33,940 nt of DNA from Candidatus Fimimorpha excrementavium (GCA_018710785.1 DVJD01000014.1:1-33940); one strand, 5' to 3'. Counted from the stretch's first letter, positions 22,657 through 31,097 are shown. Made by a program: numbers and translations. The notes: generated from the letters alone by a model not told the origin.

Positions 22657-25000
22657 ATGAAGGGAAGCGAATCCAAGCTGATCAAATACATGGAGGGCGC
22701 CGATAAGCGGTTTGTCATTCCGGTATATCAGAGAAATTATGACTGGAAGACGGAGCACTGCAAGCAGCTGTATGACGATCTGAAGAAAGTGATACAAAAC
22801 AAGAGAAAGAGCCATTTTTTTCGGCAGCATTGTGTCTGTTTATAATCCGGAGGGCGAACAGGAAGAATACCAGATCATTGACGGGCAGCAAAGGCTCACC
22901 ACGGTGTCGCTGCTGATGCTCGCCATGTATCATCTGATCCGGCAGGGAAAAATCGTGCCGGAAGATCCCACCCCCGATCAGCTGTTTCAGGCCATCCGCA
23001 GTCTGGAGATCATCCATATCAAGCTGGATCCGGAGGACAATCCCCAGCTGATTTTCGAAAGCCTCAATTCCACCGGGCTGGATTTGTCGGAGGGGGACAA
23101 AATCCGCAACTATATCCTCATGGGACTTCCCGCGAAAAAGCAGGAAGAATACTATGAAAAATACTGGAATAAAATTGAACAATCTACCAATTACCAGGTG
23201 GATCTGTTTGTTCGGGATTATCTGAGCGTAAAGCAGCAGGCCACGCCTGCGCTGAATAAAATTTATCGGACTTTTAAAACGTATGTGGAGGAGCGGGACA
23301 TGGAGATGGAGTCCCTTCTGGCCGATCTGCTGTTCTATGCCAGACTGTACCGCATTCTTTTGACGGGGGAATTCCCCGATAAACGGCTGCGTTTTTGTAT
23401 TTACCGGCTGAATCGCCTGGAGACCACCGTCACAAGGCCGTTTTTCCTGGAGGCGCTTCGCCTGTATCAGAAGGGGACGCTTGGCACCGAGGATCTGGTG
23501 TCTGTATTTTTGGTGACCGAAACGTATCTGCTTCGGCGCACCATCTGCGAGCTGCCCACCAATCAGCTGAATAAGATTTTTCTTCTCCTCCACAAGGAAA
23601 TCCTCCGCTGTGACGGTACGGAAGAACAGTATCTGGAAAAACTGAAATATACCCTGCTGTCGAAAAAAGACCGGGCCCGTTTTCCGGATGATGAAGAGTT
23701 CGCAGAGGCCTTTGGAACGAAGCAGATCTACCAGATGAATGCCAAAAATAAGCGGTACATCATGGAGCGGTTTGAAAATTTCGGTACCCTGGAGGATAAG
23801 GATGTATACCGGCATTGCGATGACGGAGAGTATACCATTGAGCATATCATGCCCCAGCATCTGACTCCGGCATGGGTCAAGAGCCTGGGAGAGGAGTATG
23901 AGCGGATTCACCGCACCTGGATTCACCGCATGGCGAATCTGACGCTGAGCGCCTACAATTCCAAGTACAGCAACGCGTCGTTTATGGAAAAACGGGATAT
24001 GGAGCACGGATTTAAGGACAGCGGGATCCGCATGAACCAGTGGCTGGCCTCCAGAGAAAAATGGGACGAAGAAGAGCTGGAGGAACGGAATGGCCTGCTG
24101 AAACAAAAGGCATTGGAAATCTGGAGCTATCCCAGGACGGCATTTCATCCGAAAGAGAAGCAGATGGATACCTGTACGCTGGATGATGACGCCAATCCCA
24201 CGGGGAGAAAAATCGCCCGGTTTGCCTATAAAACATTGGAACAGCCGGTCACCAACTGGCAGGATATGTTTGAGCGGGTAGTGCGCATGATCCACACAGA
24301 GGATAAATCCATCCTAAACCGTCTGGCTTATGAAACGGATGAAAATGTGGACTTGTCGGTTTATGTCAGCCACAGAAAAGAAGACCTGCGCAGCGCCGTC
24401 GAAATCGACCATGGAATCTATGTGGAGCGCAATACCAGCACCTGGACCAAGCTTTCCATTTTGAAGCGCCTGTTTGTCCTGTATCACCTGGATCCCTCGG
24501 ATCTGGTTTTTTATCTTCGCGATGAGGAAGAACAGGAAGAGATGGGATCCGGGACGATAAAGGAAACCCGCAAAAAGTTTTGGACGTACGCCCTTCCCAT
24601 ACTCAAAGAGGCCAATGCCAACGAGCATTTATTCGTATATGCCAACCCGGTACAGGCCAATTGGATCAGTACATATTTTGGAATCGCAGGCGTCCAGCTG
24701 TGCTGTGTGGCCAACCAGGATGCGGTGAGGGTGGAAGTCTATATTCGAACGGACAGCGAGGAGATAAACAAAAGGCTGTTTGATTCCATTGCCGCCCGCC
24801 GGGAGGCCATCGAGCAGACGCTTGGCGTTTCCCTGACATGGGACCGGGGCGAAGATAAAAAATCGTCCAAGATCTATTATGAGATCACCGGCGTGGGGAT
24901 CGCCAAGGAGGACGACTGGCCGACAGCGGCCAAGTTCCTGGCAAAATGGACAGGAAAGCTGTATCGGGAGATTGTACTGAAGTATATAAAAGGAAACTGA
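22657..25000 (+). pseudogene. DUF262-DUF1524 GmrSD-type nuclease with C-terminal DUF4268, frameshifted
   Basis: Repaired length is 780 residues. The start at 22657 has AAGGGGGAG upstream and encodes FVIPVYQRNYDWK. Reading then runs into T7 at 22815-22821. With T6 the frame would continue SHFFGSIVSVYNPEG, as the family requires; with T7 it stops at TAA (22842-22844). The other frame holds all remaining domains: IIDGQQRLTTVSLLML, then DUF1524 TIEHIMPQHLTPAW near repaired residue 393 and ANLTLSAYNSKYS (Gly of the usual GNLTL replaced by Ala). The C-terminal DUF4268 ends with KSSKIYYEITG. There is one lesion only and the rest is intact. It may be a true mutation, a phase-variable tract or a sequencing error. 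An internal GTG at 22832 could allow a truncated product lacking the first motif. Confidence 0.85.
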
Positions 25001-25026
25001 GTATTTGGAAGGGGAGCTGAGAAATT

Positions 25027-25644
25027 ATGTTAAACAATAAAGGCTTCGATTTATGGGCCGATGGCTATGATAAGAGCGTGGGCCTGTCCGATGAAGATGG
25101 GACCTATCCCTTCGCCGGATATAAAACTATTTTAAATGCCATTTATGGGCTGGTGTTGTCCGGTTCCGGCAGAATGGTTTTGGATATCGGTTTCGGCACG
25201 GGAACGTTGACCGCAAAGCTTTATGAGCAGGGATGCACCATCTATGGCCAGGATTTTTCCGGGCGAATGCTGGAACTGGCCCGGAAAAAGATGCCGGATG
25301 CCGCGCTGTACCAGGGAGATTTTTCCCTGGGCCTGGCAGAGAAATTGAGACAGAAGAAATACGACGCCATCATCGCCACATATTCCCTGCACCATTTGGG
25401 TGATAAACAGAAGATCCGTTTTATTAGAGAACTGCTTCCTCTTTTGACGGAAGAAGGCAAGATTTACATTGGTGATGTCGCATTTGAGACGCGAAGACAG
25501 TTAAACGAATGTAAGGCCAAAGCTGGTGATGAGTGGGACGATGAGGAAATCTATTTCGTGTACGAAGAGCTGAAAACATATATTCCGAATTTGACATTCA
25601 AAAAATATTCGGATTGCGCCGGACTGTTTGTGATAGGCAAATAG
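25027..25644 (+). CDS. Class I SAM-dependent methyltransferase
   Basis: A 205-residue methyltransferase. It starts MLNNKGFDLWADGYDKSVGL and has motif I MVLDIGFGTGTLTAKLYEQG, motif II IYGQDFSGRMLELARKKMP and post-motif IIATYSLHHLGDKQKIRF. It has the size and layout of small-molecule methyltransferases; no DNA target motif such as DPPY or NPPY is seen, so it is not obviously a restriction methylase. GGAAGGGGAGCTGAG precedes the ATG. It begins 26 nt after the DUF262 gene. Confidence 0.88.
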   Translation: MLNNKGFDLWADGYDKSVGLSDEDGTYPFAGYKTILNAIYGLVLSGSGRMVLDIGFGTGTLTAKLYEQGCTIYGQDFSGRMLELARKKMPDAALYQGDFSLGLAEKLRQKKYDAIIATYSLHHLGDKQKIRFIRELLPLLTEEGKIYIGDVAFETRRQLNECKAKAGDEWDDEEIYFVYEELKTYIPNLTFKKYSDCAGLFVIGK

Positions 25645-25670
25645 GGCAGTGCGCGGCAGGGAGGAAATAG

Positions 25671-26378
25671 ATGAGACATGTGGTGTATATTTGTGGGGAA
25701 GCTGATTCTGGTATACTGGGCAGAACACTTTGTGAAGAATTGGGATACGAATTTATGAATACAAACAGTGATGACCGGATACCACTGGATCTTTTTAAAG
25801 GAGAGCATTCCGGACATGACTTTTGGCATAGCATGCGAGTGTATCAAAATGCCATGCGGATTGCTTGGGGAGAAACGTGTGATAGGGAGGTTGTGGCGCT
25901 GGCTGCTCTTCTGCATGATGTGGATGATACCAAACTATTTGAGACGAGAGATTACGCCAATGCCCGTAAAATGTTGAAAGAATGCGGGATAGACGGCGAT
26001 AGGGCAGAGAACGTTATTACGGTGATTAAAGGTATCTCTTTTGGGAAAAATGGAACCAATCCGCCGGAAACGCTGGAGGGAAAAATCGTTCAGGATGCGG
26101 ACCGATTGGATGCCATTGGAGCGCTGGGGATTGCCAGGGCCTTTGCTTTTGGAGGAAGCAGAGGGAGAACGATGTATGAACCGGAGTTTATGATGGGCGA
26201 AGGGGATATGGTTCCTCCGGGTGTTCCTAGTACAACCATTTTCCATTTTTATGAAAAACTATTTTTATTAAAGGATGGAATGAACACCGAGACAGCCAGA
26301 ACAATTGCAGTACAAAGAGACACAGTGATGCAAGCATTTCTGGATGAGTTTTTCGCGGAGTGGAATGGCAAACGGTAG
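25671..26378 (+). CDS. HD domain phosphohydrolase with unusual N-terminus
   Basis: A 235-residue protein. The HD core has GHDFWHSMRVYQNAMRIA (His49, Asp50, His53), ALLHDVDDTKLF (His82-Asp83) and EGKIVQDADRLDAIGALGIA. The C-terminal part has GGSRGRTMYEP and TTIFHFYEKLFLLKDGMNT. This matches the small YedJ/YpgQ-type metal-dependent nucleotide or nucleoside-triphosphate phosphohydrolases. The first 40 residues (HVVYICGEADSGILGRTLCE...) are not part of the usual fold and look added. GGGAGG precedes the ATG, 26 nt after the methyltransferase. It is the last gene of the operon. Confidence 0.88.
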   Translation: MRHVVYICGEADSGILGRTLCEELGYEFMNTNSDDRIPLDLFKGEHSGHDFWHSMRVYQNAMRIAWGETCDREVVALAALLHDVDDTKLFETRDYANARKMLKECGIDGDRAENVITVIKGISFGKNGTNPPETLEGKIVQDADRLDAIGALGIARAFAFGGSRGRTMYEPEFMMGEGDMVPPGVPSTTIFHFYEKLFLLKDGMNTETARTIAVQRDTVMQAFLDEFFAEWNGKR

Positions 26379-26424
26379 GACGGTATGGCATATAAAATGC
26401 ATGGAAAAATAAACAAACATGGGG

Positions 26425-26430
26425 TATAAT
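26425..26430 (+). promoter_or_regulatory. -10 element of the SDR gene promoter
   Basis: An exact TATAAT lies about 138 nt before the SDR start; the -35 hexamer 17 nt upstream (TGGAAA) is weak. Confidence 0.4.
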
Positions 26431-26567
26431 AGAAACATCGCATCCAGTGTGCGCAGAAAGATGGAATTTTTCTGAAAATTTAAAAGAATTCAGAAAATAA
26501 AATGATTTTATTGGAAATGCGAATGGATGTTTTTGCTTCGAAAAAACAGAAAAAGGAGGATTATACA

Positions 26568-27314
26568 ATGTTGCTGAAGGGAAAAGTAGCCGTAGTTACC
26601 GGCGGAACGAGAGGCATTGGACGTGCCGTTGTGGAAAAATATCTGAAGCATGGAGCCAAGGTGGTTTTATGGGGATCCAGGAAGGAGACGGTGGAGAAGG
26701 CTTTGGATGAATTGAAGAGCCAGAATCCGGACTGGGAGGTAACCGGCATGTATCCGGATCTGACCGATGCCAAGGCAGTGGAACAGGCGGTTCAGTCGGT
26801 GAACGAACAGTATGGTTCTCTGGACATTTTGGTTAATAATGCCGGGATATCCCAGAGCACTCCGCTTTATGACTATCAGCCGGAAGAGTTTGATAAGATT
26901 CTGAAACTGAATGTCAGCGCCATGTTCTACACGATTCTTCCTGCGGCAAAAATCATGAAGGAACAGGGAGGCGGTGTGATTATTAATACCAGCTCCATGG
27001 TCAGTATCAGCGGACAGCCAAGCGGTGTTGGATATCCCACGAGTAAATTTGCAGTCAATGGTCTGACGATTTCTCTGGCCAGAGAATTGGCTAAAGATCA
27101 TATCCGTGTCAACGCAGTGGCACCGGGTGTGACAAAGACCGATATGGTGGCCGCACTGCCGGAAGCCGTAGTGGCGGCGATTTCGGCACAGATACCATTG
27201 GGAAGACCGGGAGAACCGGAAGATGTGGCCAATGCGTTTTTGTATCTGGCCAGTGATCTGGCATCCTATGTCACAGGGGAAATACTCTCTGTGGACGGCG
27301 CATGCCGGGTATAG
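26568..27314 (+). CDS. SDR family oxidoreductase (FabG-like)
   Basis: A 248-residue classical short-chain dehydrogenase. It has the nucleotide-binding TGGTRGIG near residue 12, the NNAG motif, and catalytic Ser in INTSSMVSISGQ with Tyr and Lys in GYPTSKFAVNG. The C-terminal part has PLGRPGEPEDVANAFLYLAS and VTGEILSVDGACRV. Members reduce ketones or oxidise secondary alcohols with NAD(P)H; sequence alone does not separate FabG from sugar or polyol dehydrogenases. AAAGGAGG precedes the ATG. It is convergent with the ABC ATPase gene and may belong to that catabolic locus. Confidence 0.9.
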   Translation: MLLKGKVAVVTGGTRGIGRAVVEKYLKHGAKVVLWGSRKETVEKALDELKSQNPDWEVTGMYPDLTDAKAVEQAVQSVNEQYGSLDILVNNAGISQSTPLYDYQPEEFDKILKLNVSAMFYTILPAAKIMKEQGGGVIINTSSMVSISGQPSGVGYPTSKFAVNGLTISLARELAKDHIRVNAVAPGVTKTDMVAALPEAVVAAISAQIPLGRPGEPEDVANAFLYLASDLASYVTGEILSVDGACRV

Positions 27315-27357
27315 TCGCCAGATTTGTCTTGTTTTTCTGTGATATATGGAGCAGACG

Positions 27358-28086
27358 TTACGATAAAATCTGCTCTTCATATTTCTTTTCATAGGCAATA
27401 AATTCGGGAGAGTGGATATCCCGTTCCCGTTCCAAGTTTACGGTATCCGTCATCTTTACACTGCCGTCGCCCAATACCACCACTTTATCTGCCAAATATA
27501 CGGCTTCGGATACGTCATGGGTGATGAAGATGACGGTACAGTTGCTTTCCTTCCAGATTTTGAGAAGTTCGGTACGCATACTCTGTCTGGTGATCGGATC
27601 GAGGGCCGAGAATGGTTCATCCATCAGCAGAGTCTTGGGATGGTTGGCAAATGCCCTTGCTATCCCGACTCTCTGCTTCATGCCGCCGGAGAGCTGACTG
27701 GGATAATAATCTTTGTATTCGGTTAAACCGATCAGATCCAGATACTTCATCACGGTTTCTTCTCTGTCGGGCGCTTTGTTGATGGTCGGACCAAAGGAAA
27801 TATTTTCATAGACGGTATTCCATGGAAACAGAGCGTGTTCCTGAAATACGACGCCGATTTCTTTGGATGGGCCGGATAAGGATTCGCCATTCGCATAGAT
27901 CTGTCCGGAATCCGCCTTTATATATCCGGCAATCAGGTTCAGCAGCGTACTTTTTCCGCATCCGCTTTTGCCGAGTATACAGGTGAATTCTCCATCTTCA
28001 AACTGGAGAGAGAGATTCTCCAATACATAATTGCTGTTTTGTCCATTATTTTCATATTTCTTGGATACATTTTCTAAACGAATCAT
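27358..28086 (-). CDS. ABC transporter ATPase, nitrate/sulfonate/taurine type
   Basis: A 242-residue ATPase with Walker A GKSGCGKST near residue 39, Q-loop GVVFQEHALFPWNTV, signature LSGGMKQRVGIARAFANHP, Walker B LLMDEPFSALDPITRQ and H-loop FITHDVSEAVYLADKV. This is the SsuB/TauB subfamily that energises uptake of sulfonates, nitrate, pyrimidine precursors and similar small molecules. AGGAGG precedes the ATG at 28086. It is the distal gene of the minus-strand CdaR group, behind an intrinsic hairpin. It surely serves the permease and binding protein encoded divergently at 31-34 kb. Confidence 0.92.
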   Translation of the reverse strand: MIRLENVSKKYENNGQNSNYVLENLSLQFEDGEFTCILGKSGCGKSTLLNLIAGYIKADSGQIYANGESLSGPSKEIGVVFQEHALFPWNTVYENISFGPTINKAPDREETVMKYLDLIGLTEYKDYYPSQLSGGMKQRVGIARAFANHPKTLLMDEPFSALDPITRQSMRTELLKIWKESNCTVIFITHDVSEAVYLADKVVVLGDGSVKMTDTVNLERERDIHSPEFIAYEKKYEEQILS

Positions 28087-28115
28087 AGCAGTTCCTCCTG
28101 TTTGAAAAAGTAAAA

Positions 28116-28145
28116 GCGCAGGCATCTTTTGAAAGACACCTGCGC
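28116..28145 (-). terminator. Hairpin between flavin reductase-like gene and ABC ATPase gene
   Basis: GCGCAGG (28116-28122) pairs with CCTGCGC (28139-28145), continued after a 2x2 internal loop by 5 more pairs. On the minus strand it is followed by TTTTACTTTTT. It would end part of the transcripts before the ATPase gene. Confidence 0.65.
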
Positions 28146-28203
28146 CTCATTTGCCAACCTGTTATTTTCAATAAACCAAATATAAATCACAGGAGAAGAA
28201 AAA

Positions 28204-28746
28204 TCAATGGTACGATCGTACAGTTTTCGATGGCTCTTCCGGTATCAGAGCTTTGGTAATATCACAAATATAGAGATCATGATAATCTTTTTGCGGATAA
28301 TAGTAGCGCTCAACATTCGAATCCAGAAATCCGCTGCCGCTGTATGACTGCACATAGATGGGAGTGCACAAAAATACCAGTTTTGCTTCGCCGATAAATG
28401 GAATATCATCCTGAAACAGCACCGTCAGACCGGACTTTTCCAGTTTGGGCTCATCCCGTCCGGAGACGGTTCCGAGATAAGTTAATTTCTGTTTATTTTC
28501 CTTTGTATTCTCAAAAAAGGACAGGGAAAGGCGCATGGAAGAATCGATCAATTGTTTGGTGTAACGGGTTGGGCGGATATTCAGGTATGCCACATTTTTC
28601 CGAAACATGTGTCCCAGGCAGCCGCTGGCGGCCGTCATGGTATTTACCTTCCCTTGATATTGGGAAGTGATCAGAAACCATCCGTCTTCGATCAGAGAAA
28701 AGGGATTAAAACGCAGAGATTTGATATCAATTTCTTTAAAGTTCAT
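28204..28746 (-). CDS. Flavin reductase-like domain protein
   Basis: A 180-residue FMN-binding split-barrel protein: LRFNPFSLIEDGWFLITSQY, then VNTMTAASGCLGHMFRKNVA, then YLNIRPTRYTKQLIDSSMRL. LSFFENTKENKQKLTYLGTV and SGRDEPKLEKSG follow. These are the flavin_reduct motifs (Pfam PF01613-like). It could reduce FMN for an unseen partner or act directly as a flavoprotein reductase. Its ATG overlaps the 3' end of the CdaR-type gene by 11 nt, so the two are co-translated. The link to a transporter and amide-type hydrolase is the best clue to its role. Confidence 0.85.
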   Translation of the reverse strand: MNFKEIDIKSLRFNPFSLIEDGWFLITSQYQGKVNTMTAASGCLGHMFRKNVAYLNIRPTRYTKQLIDSSMRLSLSFFENTKENKQKLTYLGTVSGRDEPKLEKSGLTVLFQDDIPFIGEAKLVFLCTPIYVQSYSGSGFLDSNVERYYYPQKDYHDLYICDITKALIPEEPSKTVRSYH

Positions 28747-29980
28747 CGATGACTCCTTCCAGATTAATTAATTCGTTCAGCGGTTTATCGGTGTGATCCA
28801 TGCGGTAGAAGATCAGTGCGATGCTTAAATATAGGCTGTCGCGGTGATTCTGAGGATGGAATCCGGTCAGCTTGTGAATCCGATTCAACCGAAACAGCAG
28901 GGAATTTCTGTGAATAAAAAGGGAATCGGCTGTCGCCACCAGGCTTTTGTTATTGTCAAAGAAAGCGGTCAGGGTGGTGAGCCACTGCTCTTGTTTGTCT
29001 GAGTTCTCCAGAAGCGGATCCAAAATGCGGTGATAAAATTTATTGCGGATGGTTTTGGGCAGAGACAAGAACATATATTCCGGATAGACATCAATAAACC
29101 GGGTCAGCCGTTTTCTGCTGCCGAAAAGATCACCTATGAGCAGCGCCGCATACGCATGCCGGTACTGCCGGTTGACATCTTTCAGATCCGATGCGATTCC
29201 GCCGATGCCAATCCAGTGTCTGCATTGCAGCTGCTGAGACAGACAACGGTCCAGATCCTTTGAAAAGGTGTTTACAATCATACCGGGATCCTTTTCTGAT
29301 TCTTTCGGCAGCGGAAGCATAAAGGCGATGTCATTGGCCATGGAGATGATCTGCAGCCCGGGATACGGAAGAGACTGGGAAAGCGTGTGAATGAGAAGGT
29401 GAACCATACGCTCCTGACTGGATATGGCAGAATCATACAGATCGGTATGGCTGACGACGGATAACTCCTCGATCTCCACCGCGGCGATCAGATAAGGCTG
29501 ATCGATATCCAGATTGTGCAAAGCAGACTGCTGAAGAAAATATTCTTCGTCCCCAAGCCATGGAAACTGGAGAAGACGGCGCAGAAATTTATTTCTGGCG
29601 TGGCCTTCATTCATCATTTTTTCTTTCAGAAATTCCTGTTCCAGAATCAATTCTGCCGTAAGCTGCATAAAATGACCATAGGTCAGCGCGGACTGGCTGC
29701 TGCTTCCGATGCCTATGACCCCGAGAATTTCATTGTGAAACGTGATGGGAAGGGAAATACCGGGGACAACATGGGGATAGTTTGCTGCTTCTTTTTCATC
29801 GATGACATGGGGCTGGAGTGTCGCCAAAACCTTTTTTGCCCCTTCATGGTGTTCGCCTATGCGCGATTTGTCGTTGGAGGCGATGATGATGCCGTTGGTA
29901 TCCATGACATTGATGATATAGTCCACAATCTGTGATGTGCGGTCCACGATTTTTTGAGCCAGTTCTCTGCTTAATTCCAT
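28736..29980 (-). CDS. CdaR family (sugar-diacid type) transcription regulator
   Basis: A 414-residue regulator. The N-terminal diacid-recognition domain has MELSRELAQKIVDRTSQIVD, DTNGIIIASNDKSRIGEHHE and ISLPITFHNEILGVIGIG. A GGDEF-like linker domain follows (residues about 160-290). The C-terminal PucR/CdaR helix-turn-helix is SLVATADSLFIHRNSLLFRL and NRIHKLTGFHP. CdaR activates glucarate and galactarate catabolism, and relatives respond to other organic acids such as glycerate. GAGG precedes the ATG. It is followed without gap by the flavin reductase-like gene and preceded by a good promoter with a dyad. It probably controls both divergent groups of this locus and senses a carboxylic acid. 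Confidence 0.9.
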   Translation of the reverse strand: MELSRELAQKIVDRTSQIVDYIINVMDTNGIIIASNDKSRIGEHHEGAKKVLATLQPHVIDEKEAANYPHVVPGISLPITFHNEILGVIGIGSSSQSALTYGHFMQLTAELILEQEFLKEKMMNEGHARNKFLRRLLQFPWLGDEEYFLQQSALHNLDIDQPYLIAAVEIEELSVVSHTDLYDSAISSQERMVHLLIHTLSQSLPYPGLQIISMANDIAFMLPLPKESEKDPGMIVNTFSKDLDRCLSQQLQCRHWIGIGGIASDLKDVNRQYRHAYAALLIGDLFGSRKRLTRFIDVYPEYMFLSLPKTIRNKFYHRILDPLLENSDKQEQWLTTLTAFFDNNKSLVATADSLFIHRNSLLFRLNRIHKLTGFHPQNHRDSLYLSIALIFYRMDHTDKPLNELINLEGVIDEL

Positions 29981-30026
29981 ATGATATACCTCATTTTTTT
30001 CATGCCGATTCGGGGATCAATTTTAC

Positions 30027-30058
30027 TTCAATGTAACATAGATCATTGAAAAATGCAA
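30027..30058 (-). promoter_or_regulatory. Promoter of the CdaR-type gene with overlapping dyad
   Basis: On the minus strand TTGCAT (30053-30058), 17 nt, TACATT (30030-30035). The dyad TTCAATG-N10-CATTGAA (30027-30033 and 30044-30050) spans spacer and -10 box and is a candidate operator. The promoter reads from just past the pcp stop codon, so CdaR need not depend on pcp transcription. Confidence 0.6.
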
Positions 30059-30061
30059 AAT

Positions 30062-30712
30062 TTATTGTGCCATTCCGCAGACGACGGAGATATCATCCTG
30101 ATGTTCTGCGGAAATGATGGCTGCGGTTTTTACTGCCTGAATCATGCGGTCCAGTGACATGGAAGGCATGGTAAATTCCTTGTCAATGACCATTTCAGGG
30201 GTATAGGGAACATGGATCATACCGGCTTTGATGGGAAGCTGTCTCTTTTTTATATAATTCAGAGTGCCGTACATCAGCATATTGCAGCAATAGGTGCCGG
30301 CGCTGTTGGAAATATATGCCGGAATCTGGTTTTCCCGGATGGCCGTCATGATTCTGCGAATGGGAAGGGTGGAAAAATATGCATTCTCTCCTTCTGGGTC
30401 AATGACTTCATTCAGCGCGAGATACCCGGCATTGTCGGCCCACGGAAAATCTGCCACATTGATGGCGACTCTCTCTATGGAAATTCCGGCCCTGCCATAG
30501 GCTAAGCCGGTGCAGATGACGATTTCCGGTTCATAAGCGGCGATGGCCTGTTCCATGGTGGGAATGCAGTTTCGGCGGTTCACGGGTATCTTGACATATT
30601 GAAACGTATAGTCCTTATAAGTTTGGCCATGCAATGCCATGGCGACTTCCAGGGAAGGGTTGTACGTATCCCTGCCAAATGGTTCATAACCTGATATCAA
30701 AATCGTTTTCAA
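30062..30712 (-). CDS. pcp: Pyroglutamyl-peptidase I (pyrrolidone-carboxylate peptidase)
   Basis: A 216-residue cytoplasmic cysteine peptidase, normal length. It starts MKTILISGYEPFGRDTYNPS. The triad is complete: Glu80 in SIERVAIN, Cys143 in SAGTYCCNMLMYG and His167 in GMIHVPY. The enzyme removes N-terminal 5-oxoproline from peptides. The usual Val before the catalytic Cys is a Cys here. The start is a TTG at 30712, chosen because AAAGGACG lies about 8 nt upstream and no ATG is available. It is divergent from the permease operon and upstream of the CdaR-type gene. In this locus it may act on a related cyclic amide rather than peptides. Confidence 0.92.
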   Translation of the reverse strand: MKTILISGYEPFGRDTYNPSLEVAMALHGQTYKDYTFQYVKIPVNRRNCIPTMEQAIAAYEPEIVICTGLAYGRAGISIERVAINVADFPWADNAGYLALNEVIDPEGENAYFSTLPIRRIMTAIRENQIPAYISNSAGTYCCNMLMYGTLNYIKKRQLPIKAGMIHVPYTPEMVIDKEFTMPSMSLDRMIQAVKTAAIISAEHQDDISVVCGMAQ

Positions 30713-30898
30713 TCCGACACGTCCTTTCTTTGCTGTAATTTTCTTTTATAACCTATCCTAACAGATTATGAGAAAAAGTAAACTGTACGAATGTATGATG
30801 AGAAAAACGGCGTATTTTGAAGGAATGAAGAAAAAAATTCAGGGATAAACCCGGGAAGCGGTCAAAAATTCCCATGAAAAAATAGTACGAAGATCCAA

Positions 30899-30927
30899 TT
30901 TACAAAACAGATTTTCTGGAATACAAT
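30899..30927 (+). promoter_or_regulatory. Promoter of the permease operon
   Basis: TTTACA (30899-30904), 17-nt spacer, TACAAT (30922-30927). The predicted start of transcription near 30934 gives a leader of about 165 nt. Confidence 0.7.
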
Positions 30928-30969
30928 TCGGAACATGATAACGAAACTGCGAAAAACGCGAATGAATAC

Positions 30970-31007
30970 AAAGATGTATGCCTGTCAAAGGCAGCATCTT
31001 TTTTTTT
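30970..31007 (+). terminator. Intrinsic terminator inside the permease operon leader (attenuator candidate)
   Basis: AAAGATG (30970-30976) pairs with CATCTTT (30995-31001), and inside it TGCCT pairs with AGGCA around a 5-nt loop. Nine T residues follow (30999-31007). It lies about 40 nt after the predicted transcription start and 90 nt before the permease ATG, with no plus-strand gene ahead of it. Confidence 0.8.
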
Positions 31008-31097
31008 ACCAAATCGGGGAAGCCCCCTGCTTCATTTGGACGTGTTCTTTCGAAGAAAAAGGATTGGCCTCAGGCTGTAAAGAAAGGAGAAATGATT

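Larger units (their letters stand above)
30713..31097. other. Divergent regulatory region between pcp and the permease operon
   Basis: No protein gene is supported. It contains the plus-strand promoter and terminator-like hairpin described separately. The segment 30780-30890 is A-rich and shows a GGGA...TCCC pairing possibility around 30841-30874, with no match to a riboswitch consensus that I can recognise. Confidence 0.5.

Noticed and set aside
22715-24295. 526-codon minus-strand open frame opposite the second DUF262 gene
   Set aside because: The opposite strand holds clear DUF262 and DUF1524 motifs; the antisense frame has no domain and no ribosome binding site.
25027-25644. Restriction-modification partner methylase for the DUF262 nuclease
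   Set aside because: The methyltransferase lacks DNA-methylase catalytic motifs (DPPY/NPPY or PCQ) and resembles small-molecule enzymes.
30780-31097. Known riboswitch (TPP, guanidine) ahead of the transporter
   Set aside because: The TPP CTGAGA element and the conserved guanidine-I segments are not present, so only an unclassified attenuator is proposed.
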